Part shown: positions 22,905 to 34,759 of the stretch, piece by piece
Position numbering within the stretch: position 1 is the first letter of the stretch
Layout: the number at the start of each line of letters is the position of its first letter
DNA from: Podospora comata
Lineage: Eukaryota > Ascomycota > Sordariomycetes > Sordariales > Podosporaceae
DNA: 64,000 bases
Assembly: GCA_017354895.1 (NCBI GenBank)
Contig: CP071493.1
Span: forward strand, 1,612,001-1,676,000
Reading direction: 5' to 3'
Made by a program: the position numbers and the translations under genes
Notes under the pieces: generated by a model
Seen by the model: the letters and a program-made list of their open reading frames with translations, nothing else
Database searches by the model: none
Told to the model about the DNA's origin: nothing

Positions 22905-25045
22905 CGTGCAGTTTCGACCAATCCGACACAAGCTCACTCCATTTCAATCGACGAAATGCCCGCCAATATCGGAGCGAACTTGCATGCCGCCCTTACACAT
23001 CTCCGAGATGCCTTCTTTGAGCGAATTCTCGGGATAGATGCAACCTGCATCAATCAAGAAGACGACAAGAAAAAGGGAAAAAAGTCCAAAGAATAGCCGA
23101 GATTTATAGTATGGCCGATCGTGTAGTGGTATGTCTTTGGAGAGCCGGACCATAACAGTGATGAGGCATTGGAAGAAATCCGTCGGGCCGCTGTTCAGGG
23201 GTGAAGTTGGTTCTATCTTCTCTGCTATGTCTTGCTCCGAAAGTCCCCAATTTAAACAACCCAAAGTGGGCCCATTCCACCTACAGTCGTTTTTCTCTTA
23301 ATTTGTATTCACTCGGCAACTTGATCGTTATGTACCGCCTCCATAACGCAACGGATCGCCGCGACAAGTTCTTTGCATTGCTTGGCATGTGCGCTGATGA
23401 GGTTCTGGAAGCAGAACGAATGCCAAATTACCAAGCCCCATGGGAGACTTTGCCGGGAAGTGTGGTGAGATATCTATTTGGGACTCAGGCGACGGTGACC
23501 ATTGTTACAGCAAAAGACATGGTGATCATCAGAAACAAGGGTACAATAATCGGCCAGCTAACATCTGTGGAAGATACGGTTGGTGCCGACAACAGGAAAT
23601 TGGGGTTGATTGCTTGGTAGTCGATGAACAGCAGTAAACAGACAACGTCAAGATGGGTGGTACCACCGGCTACCACTGTTGTTGAGCCGGAGGACTGGCT
23701 CTGCTCAATCGAAGGGGTCCAAAAACCTGTCATATTAAGGCTTCAGGGATATTATTTCCTTGTCATTACGAGTACCACTCCCGACAACTTTGACGCGCCC
23801 AGAGATTTTAGCTTGCAAAACTTGAATTTGCAACACGATTTTCTGATCGTCTGGAACTGGCGTCATACACCTGAGAAAACAAAACAGACACTCAAAAAGA
23901 AATTTCCAATTACGGCAAATACAGAGGCACGCAACCGCCGCCGTGCTAAATTCTAAGATGCGGTTCAGATCTTGACAGCGGTCGAGCCAGACGCGACGGT
24001 GGAACTTCAAGGATTATTGGGTTTCTGTGTCAGTAAATTTGGCAAAGAAGACCCCTAAACGTTATCAACGAGTACATTTCTTGGAAAAAGGTGGCAAGCA
24101 AAGAAGATATTTGATGTTGCGGAAGCTGTGTTTCGAGATGTCGCACAGACAATGGCACTAATACATGGTTCACGGCATCCAGACACGTTTAAAAGTAGGG
24201 GAGATTTAATGGCCTGCTATAAAGACGAGTTGGACTTGACCAACAAGGATACAAGCCTCTATTCAGAAAAACATGGAGCAAGGAAAAGATATAAGATCGA
24301 CTTGCGAACAGCTGTTTTGGTCGAATCTATTTCTATCTTCGAGCCAACGGCCGAATACATCACGATAAGTGAGGAAACACTCGTTGAAAGCATGGATAAA
24401 AAGGCATATGACTTTCGACCTCCAACTCACGACACGGGAAAGACGCTACCGTCTCAATTTGGTTTGCAAGTTCTACAATTTCTGCTTGAGCAAAGCGGAG
24501 ATGAATGCTTCATCGCAGAGGAAATAATCATATGGGCAACTCGTTGGAGGAGCCCAGATTTGCTGAAACTTGTGCTCAACCATGAGGCTAGGGAGGTCAA
24601 TCATGTGCCAAATCGTGCATTGTAGGCAGCTCCGAAGCATGATGACGGCCTGTTGGAAATATTCTTGAACCGTCGACCACCGTTGCAAATTTCCATCACA
24701 GAAGAACTCTTAGAGAGAGCTGCGTTCTGGCTTGTGGTTGGGGTCTTTGATGTTCTAGATAGTCGACCAACAGCTGTTGCTCCGATTACAGCGACTGTTC
24801 TGCTGACAATCTATGATTCGACCCATGAATATTGGCTTGTTAAGGATTTCAATGAAGGGTACAAGGCAGATGCATATGGGATGGACAAAGTAAGGAGAGC
24901 ACGGCATATTCTGAACGTCATTCAGCGTGCACGCCAAGGGGAGGTAGAGAGGGCTGTCAGAGGGCTTTCCAATATGAACCAGGGTCTGCAAGGAAGAGTA
25001 GTTCAGCTCCTGGCCCAAGTAGCGGACTGGAAAATACCTACCTAG
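22905..25045 (+). pseudogene. Decayed HET-domain gene with repeat-type C-terminus
   Basis: Recognisable HET-domain blocks occur in order on the plus strand but in more than one frame: ANLHAALTHLRD and ILGIDATCINQEDD (about 22960-23065), IAEIYSMADRVVV (about 23090-23130), GEPDHNSDEALEEIRRA (about 23140-23190), then ATDRRDKFFALLGMCADEV (about 23350-23410), which matches the block following the HET core. Downstream segments up to 25045 contain repeat-like units such as ISEETLVES and ISITEELLERAAFW, of the kind found in large HET proteins with C-terminal repeats. The copy is broken in several places and its N-terminal start is not clear, so I read it as a relic. Divergence from the intact HET gene at 14645 is large; it is not a recent duplicate. 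Its last frame ends at 25045, overlapping the stop of the methyltransferase on the other strand. Confidence 0.75.
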
Positions 25046-25821
25046 GTCTTCACAGCACGCACAACAGCCAAAAAAGGATCCTTCAAGAAATCAGCCCAAA
25101 ACTCCGGATCATCTTTCACACACTGCGCACTCTCCAGTGACATCTCCACAATCTTGGTCAACCCAGCATTCTCATACAGCTCCTTCGACCCCCCATAGAT
25201 AATCTCAAGCGAAGCAACCTCAAATTCGACCGGCTCAGGCTTGCAGTGCAAAACAGCCCAATACTTCACCCCTCCTTCAATCTCCTTGACCCAGCCCGTA
25301 TGAGCCCCATACTTCCCCATCTTGTACTCATGACTGAAGGGATTCGCATCTCTAATCCCGACAAAGATCCCCCCTGGCTTCAAATAGGCGCCAATATTGG
25401 CAAACATGCCCTCCAGAGTTGACCTCTTGTCGGCATGGCTGAAGATCCAGTTCGCCATGACGACATCGTACTTTTCTCGCAGTGGGTGGTTGTACTCAGA
25501 CAAAGGCTTCGAGACATCAGCTTCAAAGAACCGGATCTTGCCCTCGCGGCCGAGGGACTCTTCAATGTTGGAAGCGATTTTGAGCATCTCGGGGGAGATG
25601 TCGACAATGTCGACTGATTCCGCGCCGTAGTCGATGCATTCTCTGGCGTGGATACCACTGCCTCCACCGAGGTCTAGGACGTGAAGACCGGTGAGATCGC
25701 CGGGGCCGAGGGCACGGGCGATAAGTTGGGCTTCGATGATGCCGGCTGGGGTTTGAGCGTAGCCGTCGTAGGCTGTTGCGACTTGCGCGTAAGAGATTTT
25801 GGCTATGTCTTGCGAGGACAT
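25042..25821 (-). CDS. SAM-dependent class I methyltransferase
   Basis: Single-exon protein of 259 residues. The SAM-binding motif I is VLDLGGGSGIHARE (about residues 48-61), followed by an acidic residue at the end of strand 2 (VDIVDIS), VVMANWIFSHA (motif IV region) and YLKPGGIFVGI (motif VI region). This is the Methyltransf_11/25 small-molecule type, so it probably methylates a metabolite rather than DNA or RNA; the substrate cannot be read. The start is MSSQDIAK at 25821; the frame extends 26 codons upstream only to a TTG. No membrane segment is seen. It converges on the decayed HET gene, sharing the palindrome CCTAGG for both stops. Confidence 0.85.
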   Translation of the reverse strand: MSSQDIAKISYAQVATAYDGYAQTPAGIIEAQLIARALGPGDLTGLHVLDLGGGSGIHARECIDYGAESVDIVDISPEMLKIASNIEESLGREGKIRFFEADVSKPLSEYNHPLREKYDVVMANWIFSHADKRSTLEGMFANIGAYLKPGGIFVGIRDANPFSHEYKMGKYGAHTGWVKEIEGGVKYWAVLHCKPEPVEFEVASLEIIYGGSKELYENAGLTKIVEMSLESAQCVKDDPEFWADFLKDPFLAVVRAVKT

Positions 25822-26890
25822 TGTGGAGTGATGGGGAAGCTTGTGGGAAGCCGCTGTCAGAGCAAGTTTGATGATGAAGATGATTGAGTCTCTATGCAAG
25901 AACTTGGAATTTCAAGAACAAAAGCCCGGCACGTTCAACAACAGAGTCCCAAGGACTTATCTTGGGGAGCGTTGAACCCCTCTCCAAGACCCCCTCATAC
26001 CTTACTTTACCCGAACAGAGACACACATCACCTATGCACTTGTGATTGGGTGATAGAGCTGTCAATTTTGGAGAGAGACTGCGACACCTCCACACTCCTA
26101 CCCTCCTCTAAATGCAAGATTTCGGACTATTATTCCATTACACCAACCAAGTGTTGCGGCTTGCGCATGCTCGGATTAATATTGAGCTTATACTACTATC
26201 GGGTTACACGACAGCTATGTTGTGATGGTTGACTAGACAGCCATGTAGATCTTTGCCCAATTTATCAGGAAGTTAAGATGCATTCGATTTGATATTTAGC
26301 TACCAGTACTGAAATCACGAACTATGTAAGAGCTTTTGACGAGGTAAGGCATGTGACCCGTCGGCTAAGTATGTGCTGTTGGCAACATGATAAAAAAACA
26401 ACCATGCCCTGGAAGTGCCAGCTATGTGTCTACTATGTGGTTGCCACATAACTCCCAGAGCCATACAAATACCATCTGCATCTAGTCCTCCGAATTGCCG
26501 CAGAATAGAATACTGATCCACACAACACATGAACTGGCAGCTTGGCATTATGCTTCTAATTCCTCTGCACACTCGCATATGAGTTTGTTTCATTCAAGCC
26601 AGCTCAACAAGTTTCATTTCATGGCATTGCCTGGAAAACAGGTAGCGAACAGCAAGCCCGGCAGAACGGCACCACTGATCCAGATCGTGCATCACCCAAG
26701 ATCAATGCAAGTAGCAACTGGGCCTGAAAATAGAACCCGGTCATCTCCCTTCGCTCTCGCCTCTGGCGACCCTTACTCCTGAAACTTTTTCACATCCTGA
26801 GCTGCCCCCCCTTTTTTCTGGCTCTCGTTATCCCGAACACGAAGCTAGCTGTCCGCTCAACGCAAAGAACCTTGATCTGGACTTTCTTAA
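25822..26890. other. Gene-poor interval right of the methyltransferase
   Basis: No gene recognised in about 1.1 kb. The first 200 bases should include the methyltransferase promoter. Composition becomes AT-richer towards 26200-26340. Confidence 0.5.
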
Positions 26891-27319
26891 ATGACTTGCA
26901 ACTATGACTACCTCCCCATATATTATATAAGATAAGTCAGCTAACGTTAACTACCCACTTAATTTAGCTAAAGCTAATACTATCCACTAAGCCCAATCGG
27001 GTATTAGATCTCGATTTTGGACTTTAATCATGAAATTTACTACGCAAGCCATACTTTTAAATCAAAAGCACGACATTCCTATAGAATTATTTAAACAGTA
27101 ATATATATCGAAGCATTTTACTTTTAAAACAGCCTACTACGCTGATATATATTTTAATAGTTTATAGGGTAGGTAAGTCCCAATTGATTAATCATTAATG
27201 TATACGCGCTCGAGTACTTTTTGCAATCCAATTAGTTATTTAATTAATTAAATTGATTGCTAGGTGCGGGTAGGGTAGTCTGTGCGGCCGGTGGTGAGAT
27301 GGTTCGAGTTGCAAGTCAT
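26891..27319. mobile_element. Terminal-inverted-repeat element, short, AT-rich (MITE-like relic)
   Basis: Perfect 13-bp inverted repeats ATGACTTGCAACT (26891-26903) and its complement (27307-27319) bound 429 bases. The interior from about 26930 to 27250 is strikingly AT- and TpA-rich compared with both flanks, as expected if repeat-induced point mutation acted on a repeated element; the right 50 bases stay GC-rich. Outside the repeats both ends have a nearby TA (CTTA/TTCTA), which would fit a Tc1/mariner-type target duplication, but the duplication is not exact. No intact transposase; one stretch around 27030-27090 weakly resembles a helix-turn-helix. Probably a deletion derivative of a DNA transposon. 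Confidence 0.65.
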
Positions 27320-28833
27320 TCTAAGCAGGTCCCTTTATCTCACCTGTTTTATCGTCCAGCATAAAGCTCTATTTCATCAAAGATGTGATATCCGTATTAA
27401 AAAGCTGCATCCTGAACACAATTTCGGGTGCGAACCAGAAATGTTGTGTTGGTGGTGTTCTTGGGGCCAAGCGATGCAACCCTCATGTCAAGGAAATGCT
27501 CCGCGAGGCGGGCGGAATAAATTGTCCAGCGAGCCGGTGGGTGCCAAGGGTTGCATTTCTTTCAACCTCTTTGCAAGTCACACCGGGTTTTGGTTTAAGC
27601 GTCGGCCGAACTCTTCTCACCACATCTACGAAAAAATATATGATGTAGTATCGAGTGGTCTGCTAGAATGAGATCCTCACTAGGGAAATCGGGGGTTCCT
27701 GGTCAGAAGAAAGATTCCATCCTGAGATCTCCCCCAAGATTCGCTGACACGATCAATGGCACCTTGGCCAAGCAGGGGGGCAGACAGTCGAAGAGATTTA
27801 GGGCTTATCCCAACCGAGCTATCACATCTTGGGTTAGACTGAGGTTTTGTGAACGAAACAGAAGTCGAAGCGATTGCGATGCCTGCACGCCCTGCCCTCC
27901 CACAAACCTCTCAGCTTTGTCGGCAGCAGCATCCGTTGTTGCCTTCGTTTGGCTTGCTAGGTGAGGAGGTGTGTGGCTGCCAGCAAAGTCGTATCCGTAC
28001 CTGCAGCCAGATGTTTCGGCCCTTTCAGGCTTTGTGTAAGACCAAGTTTTGGCGAGAACCTCCTCATCATTTCTGCTGTCGAGAGATGGATGTTGTCTGG
28101 TGGTTGCTTCTTTCTTCACTATCGTTGAACCACTCTGTTGGGAAGGATTTTCTTCTCCCAAGAGCTGCACAGCACTGCTGTGTCCCTGAAAATCGACAGC
28201 AGCCCCTGTGCCACCCACTCACGGTGTGTCCGGCAGACGAGATCGATCTTCATGCTGAATGAGGGCTGTAAGATGCCAATCTCTAGCTGGTTAAAGCTCA
28301 GGGGGGGACGCAAACAATGATTTCCCTGTGCCAGAGTTGCCACACATCTGGTTTGGTGATCAACCCCCCCCCTTGGCTCTCATCACTGCATTTCTCGAAC
28401 ACGATGAAAGCTGGAAGGATTGCTAGAAACTTGTAAAACGGCGACCTTCTAAAACCGATCAAGCTTTTGCTGCGGACGCACAGACTGGCATTGACTCTGT
28501 CTGTATGTATGTACTGTGATGAGCATTGTGAAGACCAACAAGATTTCGAGGTTGAGAACGCGTTTCTTCAGCTTCTTTGGAGTCGAGGGCCGAGATGGTC
28601 GGTGGGTCCCGTCCCGTGTGCACAGACAATAGCGGAGAAGAGTAAGAGAAACGTCGCAGGGCCCGGTTTGGCTTAGTGTGCGACTTTCCACTTGTTTTCT
28701 TTTTTCTGACTGGCTGGGCCTGCGGGGGTTGCACATCATTTCCATTTTTCTTCAACGGTCAAATATCACACTGCTCAACAAGAGATCTGTGCGGTGTTCG
28801 TGGCGCGCATTAGGGAGACAGGGGCCACGAACC
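27320..28833. other. Gene-poor interval
   Basis: About 1.5 kb without a recognisable gene. Open frames on both strands are short, lack motifs and mostly start at non-ATG codons. Confidence 0.5.
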
Positions 28834-29085
28834 ATGGAACACATTCCCTGCTCTTCTGAGCTTCTGCTTCTGGCTCTGCTCACCACCAATCACACGATGG
28901 CCGCCATCTCGGATCCAAACTCATGGCTGGAGGACGCAGCTGGTCGCACTGCAAGAGGGAAGACCTTTTACGCACTACCGAGCCGTGTCCCAGATCCAGG
29001 AACAGCGCATGACTGGGAATGCTGTGAGTCGGATACCTTTGGGAGGACGGAGTGTTTTTATGACACTGATAGATATACCAACTAA
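28834..29085 (+). CDS. Hypothetical small protein, weak support
   Basis: ATG in a good context (ACCATGG) opens 83 codons: MEHIPCSSELLLLALL, a hydrophobic N-terminal stretch that could be a weak signal peptide, and a Cys-containing, Asp/Tyr-rich end (DWECCESDTF, TECFYDTDRYTN). No family recognised. It could be a small secreted protein or chance. Confidence 0.2.
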   Translation: MEHIPCSSELLLLALLTTNHTMAAISDPNSWLEDAAGRTARGKTFYALPSRVPDPGTAHDWECCESDTFGRTECFYDTDRYTN

Positions 29086-29851
29086 GACTGTACGCTAGCA
29101 GATCACTACCTCGACCTCTCAAAGAGATTGTCAGGTGCCAAAAGTGGAAACACAGCCGGACCTCTTTCCAGATTTGATACCTGCTGGATGCTCAGTCCCG
29201 CCGCCCCAGCTTGACTTGCATTGGGGCGAGAGGGACTCTGCAAAGAAAACCTGGGAAGCCCCCTCCGGATAAACTCGAGGTCCCCGGAAATCGAGCTACT
29301 GATGCAGCCACCAGTGACGGAGCTCGCCCGCCGAGCATTGCGGCACTAGAGCGGAATCGAAGGCCTAGGCGATGCTACTCCTAGCGTAGCAGAATACCAG
29401 TTCCCGTGAAATCAGAGCTCCTCGGGGGACAACCTAGACATGGGTTATCGACGAGGGTGAATCCCAGGAGATCTGAGCGTGCAGAACGTTCGGGCCAATG
29501 TAAGAATCCGGGGAACACTCCAACAAGTCGAGAACCCAAACAGCTGTGACTTATATCGCTCAGGACACAATACTTGCAGAGAACACAACCCCTTCCCTTC
29601 CTTCTGCCGTTCGTCTTGCATCAGGCCGTGTACCAACGGCACACACCACACTCACTGACCCTGACCGACTCTAGAGGTCCGTGGTTTCCCCCGTAAGCGA
29701 CGCCGGTCCGTCACGCTATATCATGGTAGTCTGCTCCCGCCGATAGCTTCCGCTGTGGACCTTTCTGTCAGGTCGTCTTGATCGTATCAGCGATCACCCT
29801 CGACTCGGCATCTCGTTCTTTCACTAGACTACATCACCACACACATACAAG
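29086..29851. other. Upstream region of the rhodopsin-like gene
   Basis: No gene seen in 766 bases. The last 100 bases (CACCACACACATACAAG before the ATG) look like a fungal leader. Confidence 0.5.
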
Positions 29852-31231
29852 ATGTCGGATACCTTTACACCACCACAGGGTCTAGCACCCGAGATGTATG
29901 AATCGCGGGCCGGCGTTGTCATCGCCGTCGTGGCAGTTTGCTTGACGACGGCCACAACTGCCGTAGGGTTGCGGTCCTATTCCCGTGCGACACTGATTCG
30001 TCAATTCGGGATGGACGATTGGGCTGCTATTGTAGCCCTTCTTTTGGCGATGGGCAGTGGGATCATGGTCGCTTCAAGTACGTGGGCAGATGTCCGGTTC
30101 AAGCCAACATACCTGACTGACCATCATCTTCTTAGATACAATTTATGGACATGGCAAACACATCGCGGTCGTGGACGGGTCTCAGCTGTGGAAATATTTC
30201 AGGGTACGTCTGCTCCAAGCCATATTACCTACTTTGGGTAGCAACATGTTCTAACCAACCTTGACAGACATTCTACACCTCCATCGTCCTCTATAACGGG
30301 TCATTGACAGCTATCAAAATCACCTTCCTCCTCCAATACTGGCGCATTCTCGGGACACCACAGATGAGAAAGGTGGTGATGTTTGCTGGAATCATTGTTG
30401 CCTTGTGGTCCATCTCCCAACTACTCGTCGTCATCTTCACCTGCACGCCCATCGAGAAGTTTTGGCTGCCAGAAACGCCGGGAACTTGCATTCCCAACCT
30501 GCCTTTCTGGTATATCAACGCAGCCGGCAACATTGTTACCGATGTTATCGTTTTCGTCGTTCCTTTGCCAGCTCTTAGCAAGCTGAACCTGAAGAAGAAC
30601 CAAAAGGTCGCATTGATCGGTATCTTTTGCTTGGGTTTCTTTGTGAGTCCCTCTCTCGTCTCACCGCTCTTCTCACATTTTGCTGACCTTTTGGCCACAG
30701 ACCTGCGCCATCTCCGTTATCCGCATCCAGTACCTCCGCCTCAGCGAGGATGTCACATGGGACAACGTCGCCTCCTCATGCTGGTCCGTCGGTGAGCTCT
30801 GCTCCGGCATCACCTGTGCCTGCCTCCCTACTCTCCGCCCTCTCGTCGCCAAGATCTTTCCCTCTATGAACTCGAGCAACGACAGCTACGGCAGCTATCA
30901 AAAGTCCTCCGGCCGTGATGGGACGGCCCCAAGCAAGAGCAAGAGATCCCGCAACGAGACAGGGAGCACGAGGAGCATCATCTACCCCGAGGATGTGGAG
31001 CTCCAGAGCGATGACAGGTCAGACAAGGAGGTCAGGGTGGACAGGGTGGAGGACCACGCGCAGTATGGGGATGCGGTGAGCAAGCTCAAGCTGGGTCTCA
31101 AGCCTTCGGTCACTACGGAGATCAAGGTCGGGACACCTGGGCCGACTTCTTCGAGACCGGTACCGAGTTCGCAGTGGGGTAGGGGGATTGAAGTGAAGCA
31201 TGATTTGGTTGTTACCAAGGAGGGGTTCTAA
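29852..31231 (+). CDS. Rhodopsin-like seven-helix membrane protein (SAT4/PTH11-type)
   Basis: Integral membrane protein of the fungal rhodopsin-domain family that includes Pth11-like receptors. Exons 29852-30077, 30136-30203, 30268-30642 and 30701-31231; all junctions keep frame, 399 residues. Hydrophobic helices: GVVIAVVAVCLTTATTAVG, the MDDWAAIVALLLAMGSG segment (FGMDDW is a family hallmark), FYTSIVLYNGSLTAIKITFL, VVMFAGIIVALWSIS, INAAGNIVTDVIVFVVPLP (family hallmark), VALIGIFCLGFFTCAISVIR and SVGELCSGITCACLPTLRP (hallmark). A hydrophilic cytoplasmic tail of about 125 residues rich in Ser, Arg and Asp follows. There is no N-terminal CFEM domain, unlike classic Pth11. Ligand unknown; a role in sensing is inference from the family. 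Confidence 0.87.
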
Positions 31232-31954
31232 GTTTCCTTTGTTTTGTTGTTGTTGTTCTTGTACAAAAATGGTTTTGCTCTGGTAATAGATGGATGGGAT
31301 ATGTTAGGAACGAGGATTATACCCGGTGGGCTGTGTCAAAGTACACGATGGACCAGTTACGAAATGTAAAAAAGTGAAATGAAAAAAAAAGAAAACATTT
31401 CAGAATACCATCACACTGATAGTGGTAGTTAACCGGTGTAGTTGGTGTTGTAAGCGAACCGTGCCGCTCCCGTTCCCAACAACATCAGCCACATCGACTT
31501 GGAGTGACGCTATTGGGGCGAGTATAGATAGAGTGGCATCCTTCCCGTGGGCCTGTGCCGCAGTGTATTGTGACCCGGTACACGGTCTTGGTGTCGTACT
31601 GTGTGGTAGGTCGCTTAGGTAGGTATTCAGGATGGTGTATAGAAACACGAAAAGGTCAAAGCGGCACCCTCATTTATTTCACACGTCATCTAGCTCTCCA
31701 GAGGTTCCTTCAAAGCCAAAGCACCTAGACCATCGGGAAAGGACCGACTCAAGCTATGAAGTCACTGCCCCTCTAGTCGTACACAACAGAGCCAAAACCT
31801 ACGCCACCGATCCTCTACAACATCCACTAGAGCCACACACTGCACAGCCTTTTTTTTTCTAGTCATATCATCATTTTCCATTCATCTATAATCGGGTATC
31901 TCCCAAAATCCAAACTAGGGTATCGCTCATTCAAAACCACTACTCTCCTCCGAT
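31232..31954. other. Convergent intergenic region
   Basis: 723 bases between two converging genes. T-rich and A-rich tracts (31230-31260, 31366-31396, 31851-31860) fit 3' ends. No gene seen. Confidence 0.5.
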
Positions 31955-33803
31955 CTAGTACTTGTACCTATCCTCTCCCTCCCTCTTCTGAAACTTATTC
32001 AACAACCAATACTGCGCATTCGCCACGATCGACATGAAAAGCGAAGCTGAGCAAAGCGCAACAATAATCGTCCACCCAGTCCTATAAACAGGCGCATCAT
32101 GCGCCTGGAAGATTTGCGAGCCAGCAATACCAGCAATGTTCGCGCCCATGACAAAGATAGCCATAGTGATGGAGCGCTCGCCGGCAGATCTGGCGTTGAG
32201 GGAGAGCCAGGCTCCGTTGACGGCGTCTGAATCATATCTGTCAGTGATATCGACTGGAAATGAGATGGGGGGGGGTAACATACGCCAATTGGCCATAAAA
32301 GCAGTAGCCATAGTCAAGAAACCGAACCGGAGGTCTCTATTAGAGGAGGTGATCAGGAGGCGGTTTCCAAGCTGGAAGACCCAGAGACCCAAGACACCAA
32401 GGAACACCATCAGCCCTCTCTTGCTGTACTTATCCGCGAGCCAGCCCCAGAGGAGGTTGAGGACCAAGAGAATCCATGCGCCGATTGTCATCATGGCGTT
32501 GGACTGCAGTCTGTCGTAGCCGAAGCCGATGACGAGGGTGGGGGCATAGGCACCCAGGGCATGAGCGGAAGCCATTCCGAGGATGGTGGTGAGGAAGTGA
32601 GGGAGGATGCGCCAGTTGGTGAACTGTTGTTTTTGGTTAGTCTTGGTTGCTGGCCCAGGTGAGATTGGCCGGACTTACGGTATCCTTCACTTCACCCCAG
32701 CTGACATTTTGTCTAGGCTGGAGCTTGGACGGGTCGTCCTTGAAGACACGTGCTTGCAGAATCGCAGACTCTCTCTCGGTGAAGTAGCGGAAGCTCTTGC
32801 CTGCGATCAAGGATCTTGGGTTGGCAGGGGACTGGGGGAAGAAGGCGATGAAGATCAGGCCGACGACAATGGTAAAGAGGCCTTCGAGAAGGAACAGCCA
32901 TTGCCACCCAGAGAGACCGGCAATACCTCTCATGTGCAAACTGTAGATAAGGTCAGAAAAGTTTCAAATAAGACGGTCAACATGCAAAACATACATTCCA
33001 TAAGCAATGAGACCTGAGCAAGCGCCGGCAAAGAGGTTGCCGAGGAAGTAGTAAGAGAACCGCCTCGAAATCTCACTGCGCTTGTACCACCGCGTCATGG
33101 TGTAAAGACCGGCAGGAATAAAACCAGCTTCACAGAGACTGTAATATCAAGATTAGCCCCTCTCTCAATGTGGCATATCCCGAGGTAGCAGGGACATACC
33201 CAAGAAGCAGTCTGGTCGTCAGATATGGCCCCAAGCCCTTCCCCTTGATAAAGGCTTGAAAGGTAGCGACTGCACCCCAGGCAAGAATCTGGCAGCCAAT
33301 CCATAGGGTTGGGCCAACACGATACAGGATGATGTTGCTGGGAATCTATGACTTGTTAGTCTGAAGCTCAGACATATGGTTGATGGTGACCTACTTCGAG
33401 AAGCACGATGCCTGTAGACAGCAGCTGTTGGCCGATGTTGAACTGAAACTGTGTGATTCCCACTTCTTGCATGAAAAAATCCGTCATGGCATTGCCGCTT
33501 GATTAAACGTATGTTAGTCATGGTGATAGAAATAAGGGCATGATGGCTCAACTTACATGTTTCCGCGATCTATTTGGAGGGCAAAAAAACCAAGAATCAA
33601 GAGAGGCATGATGAGAAAGTCAACCCTGAAAGAGTCAAGTCAACAATGGTTCATAATGTCAGTTCAAGGACATGGAAAGCGTACCTTCGAAGCAGTGCCT
33701 TTTCCTCTTCCTCTGTCCAGGTGATTTCTTGCCCATCGTCGTCGGTGAAGCTCTGGCTCACACTGCTCGCTGTCACCTTCTCAAGTTGCTTTTCGTCGGC
33801 CAT
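31955..33803 (-). CDS. MFS transporter, Dal5/allantoate-permease family (sulfonate-transporter-like)
   Basis: Anion:cation symporter family protein of 484 residues with 12 predicted helices. Minus-strand exons: 33803-33685, 33625-33557, 33497-33395, 33345-33200, 33138-32995, 32940-32679, 32623-32284 and 32226-31955, all in frame. Family marks: FALQIDRGNIGNAMTD in helix 1, RVGPTLWIGCQILAWG, RLLLGLCEAGFIPAGLY, LSGWQWLFLLEGLFTI, and NGAWLSLNARSAGERS near the end. The last intron is 57 bases, a multiple of three and stop-free, so reading through it gives a longer frame; excising it restores the family sequence ANWHAVNGAW. The family includes yeast Dal5 (allantoate), Tna1 (nicotinate) and Soa1 (sulfonates). 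The gene diverges from a TauD-type dioxygenase 0.96 kb away, which favours a sulfonate as substrate; that is inference. Confidence 0.87.
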
Positions 33804-34759
33804 TTTGGCGTCGACTGGGTATCACAAACAAAATCAAACAAAAAAGCGAAACAGATACCGCAAAGGAAAACGCTGAGCACTTGAAAAGGCGCCGAGGAAA
33901 GTGATGATCGACTTCTTGAATGCAACGCAACGTCTTGCTACCTATCTATACTCCAAATGTGAGTCCATGGCCCAACCGATTCGACATGGGGTTCAAGTTC
34001 GATGGAGCATTCTTTCTCACTAAAACTTAGGTAACGTCCTCGGCTTTCCTCATGCGCCTAACTTGTTAGCATCTGGAATTTCAGCGAGCTGGAAACACGA
34101 AAACGAGCCATTGCAACGAATATCGACCCTGTAATTGAATTCACATGTGGTAAGAAAGCGGTGGTGCAGGCGTGGTGCAGCAAATGTGCAGGGGTTTGCG
34201 CCAGTTTGGCGTGCTTGATGCCATCGACATGGAGAGGCACGTCATCTGTCACCATCGTGGGTTTCCACCTTCGGTCTCTTGAAATACCACCAAAACCCCC
34301 TCGCTCGGTATACACTCCCGTAACGGCACCGGCCTAGTGCTGCATCATGCATACGAACGGTGTGGGATTGGTTCGGCGTCTGATAATGCCATTTGATGCC
34401 TGCATCGTCTCATGGCTCTCTGTCGTCGGCGTTGGGTGATTGAAGGCCTGGACCAGCAGACTGGGACGGCATTTGAATGGCACTCCAAGCCATCATGGAA
34501 ACCTCGGATTTAAGCGGGCATAATATCGTGATAGCAAAGGATGTCCAAAAGTTGCATCATGGGAGAGTGCCGAAAAGCTGGGTGTTTGAGACGATATTTG
34601 AAGGGCGAGATGCGTCGTTGGGGCATGTTGGACTGAATGAAGACTGGAGAGCTGAACTGACTTGAGCTGAAGACGACCCCGATCCAAGACTCTAGAACGC
34701 ACCTTCCTGACCAAAGATATCTACAGTCCACATCAAACTGGGAAGTTTCGACCGCAAAC
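33804..34759. other. Shared divergent promoter, transporter / TauD dioxygenase
   Basis: 956 bases between two diverging starts. No gene seen. A common control region for both genes is expected if they form one functional unit. I did not identify a specific sulfur-regulator site. Confidence 0.55.

Noticed and set aside
23101-23135. tRNA-like GCCGATCGTGTAGTGG
   Set aside because: It is part of the HET block MADRVVV in the decayed HET gene; no acceptor stem or B box follows.
32227-32283. Reading the transporter exon straight through without its last intron
   Set aside because: Removing 57 bases gives the family sequence ANWHAVNGAWLSLNARSAGER, whereas the read-through inserts residues with no family counterpart.
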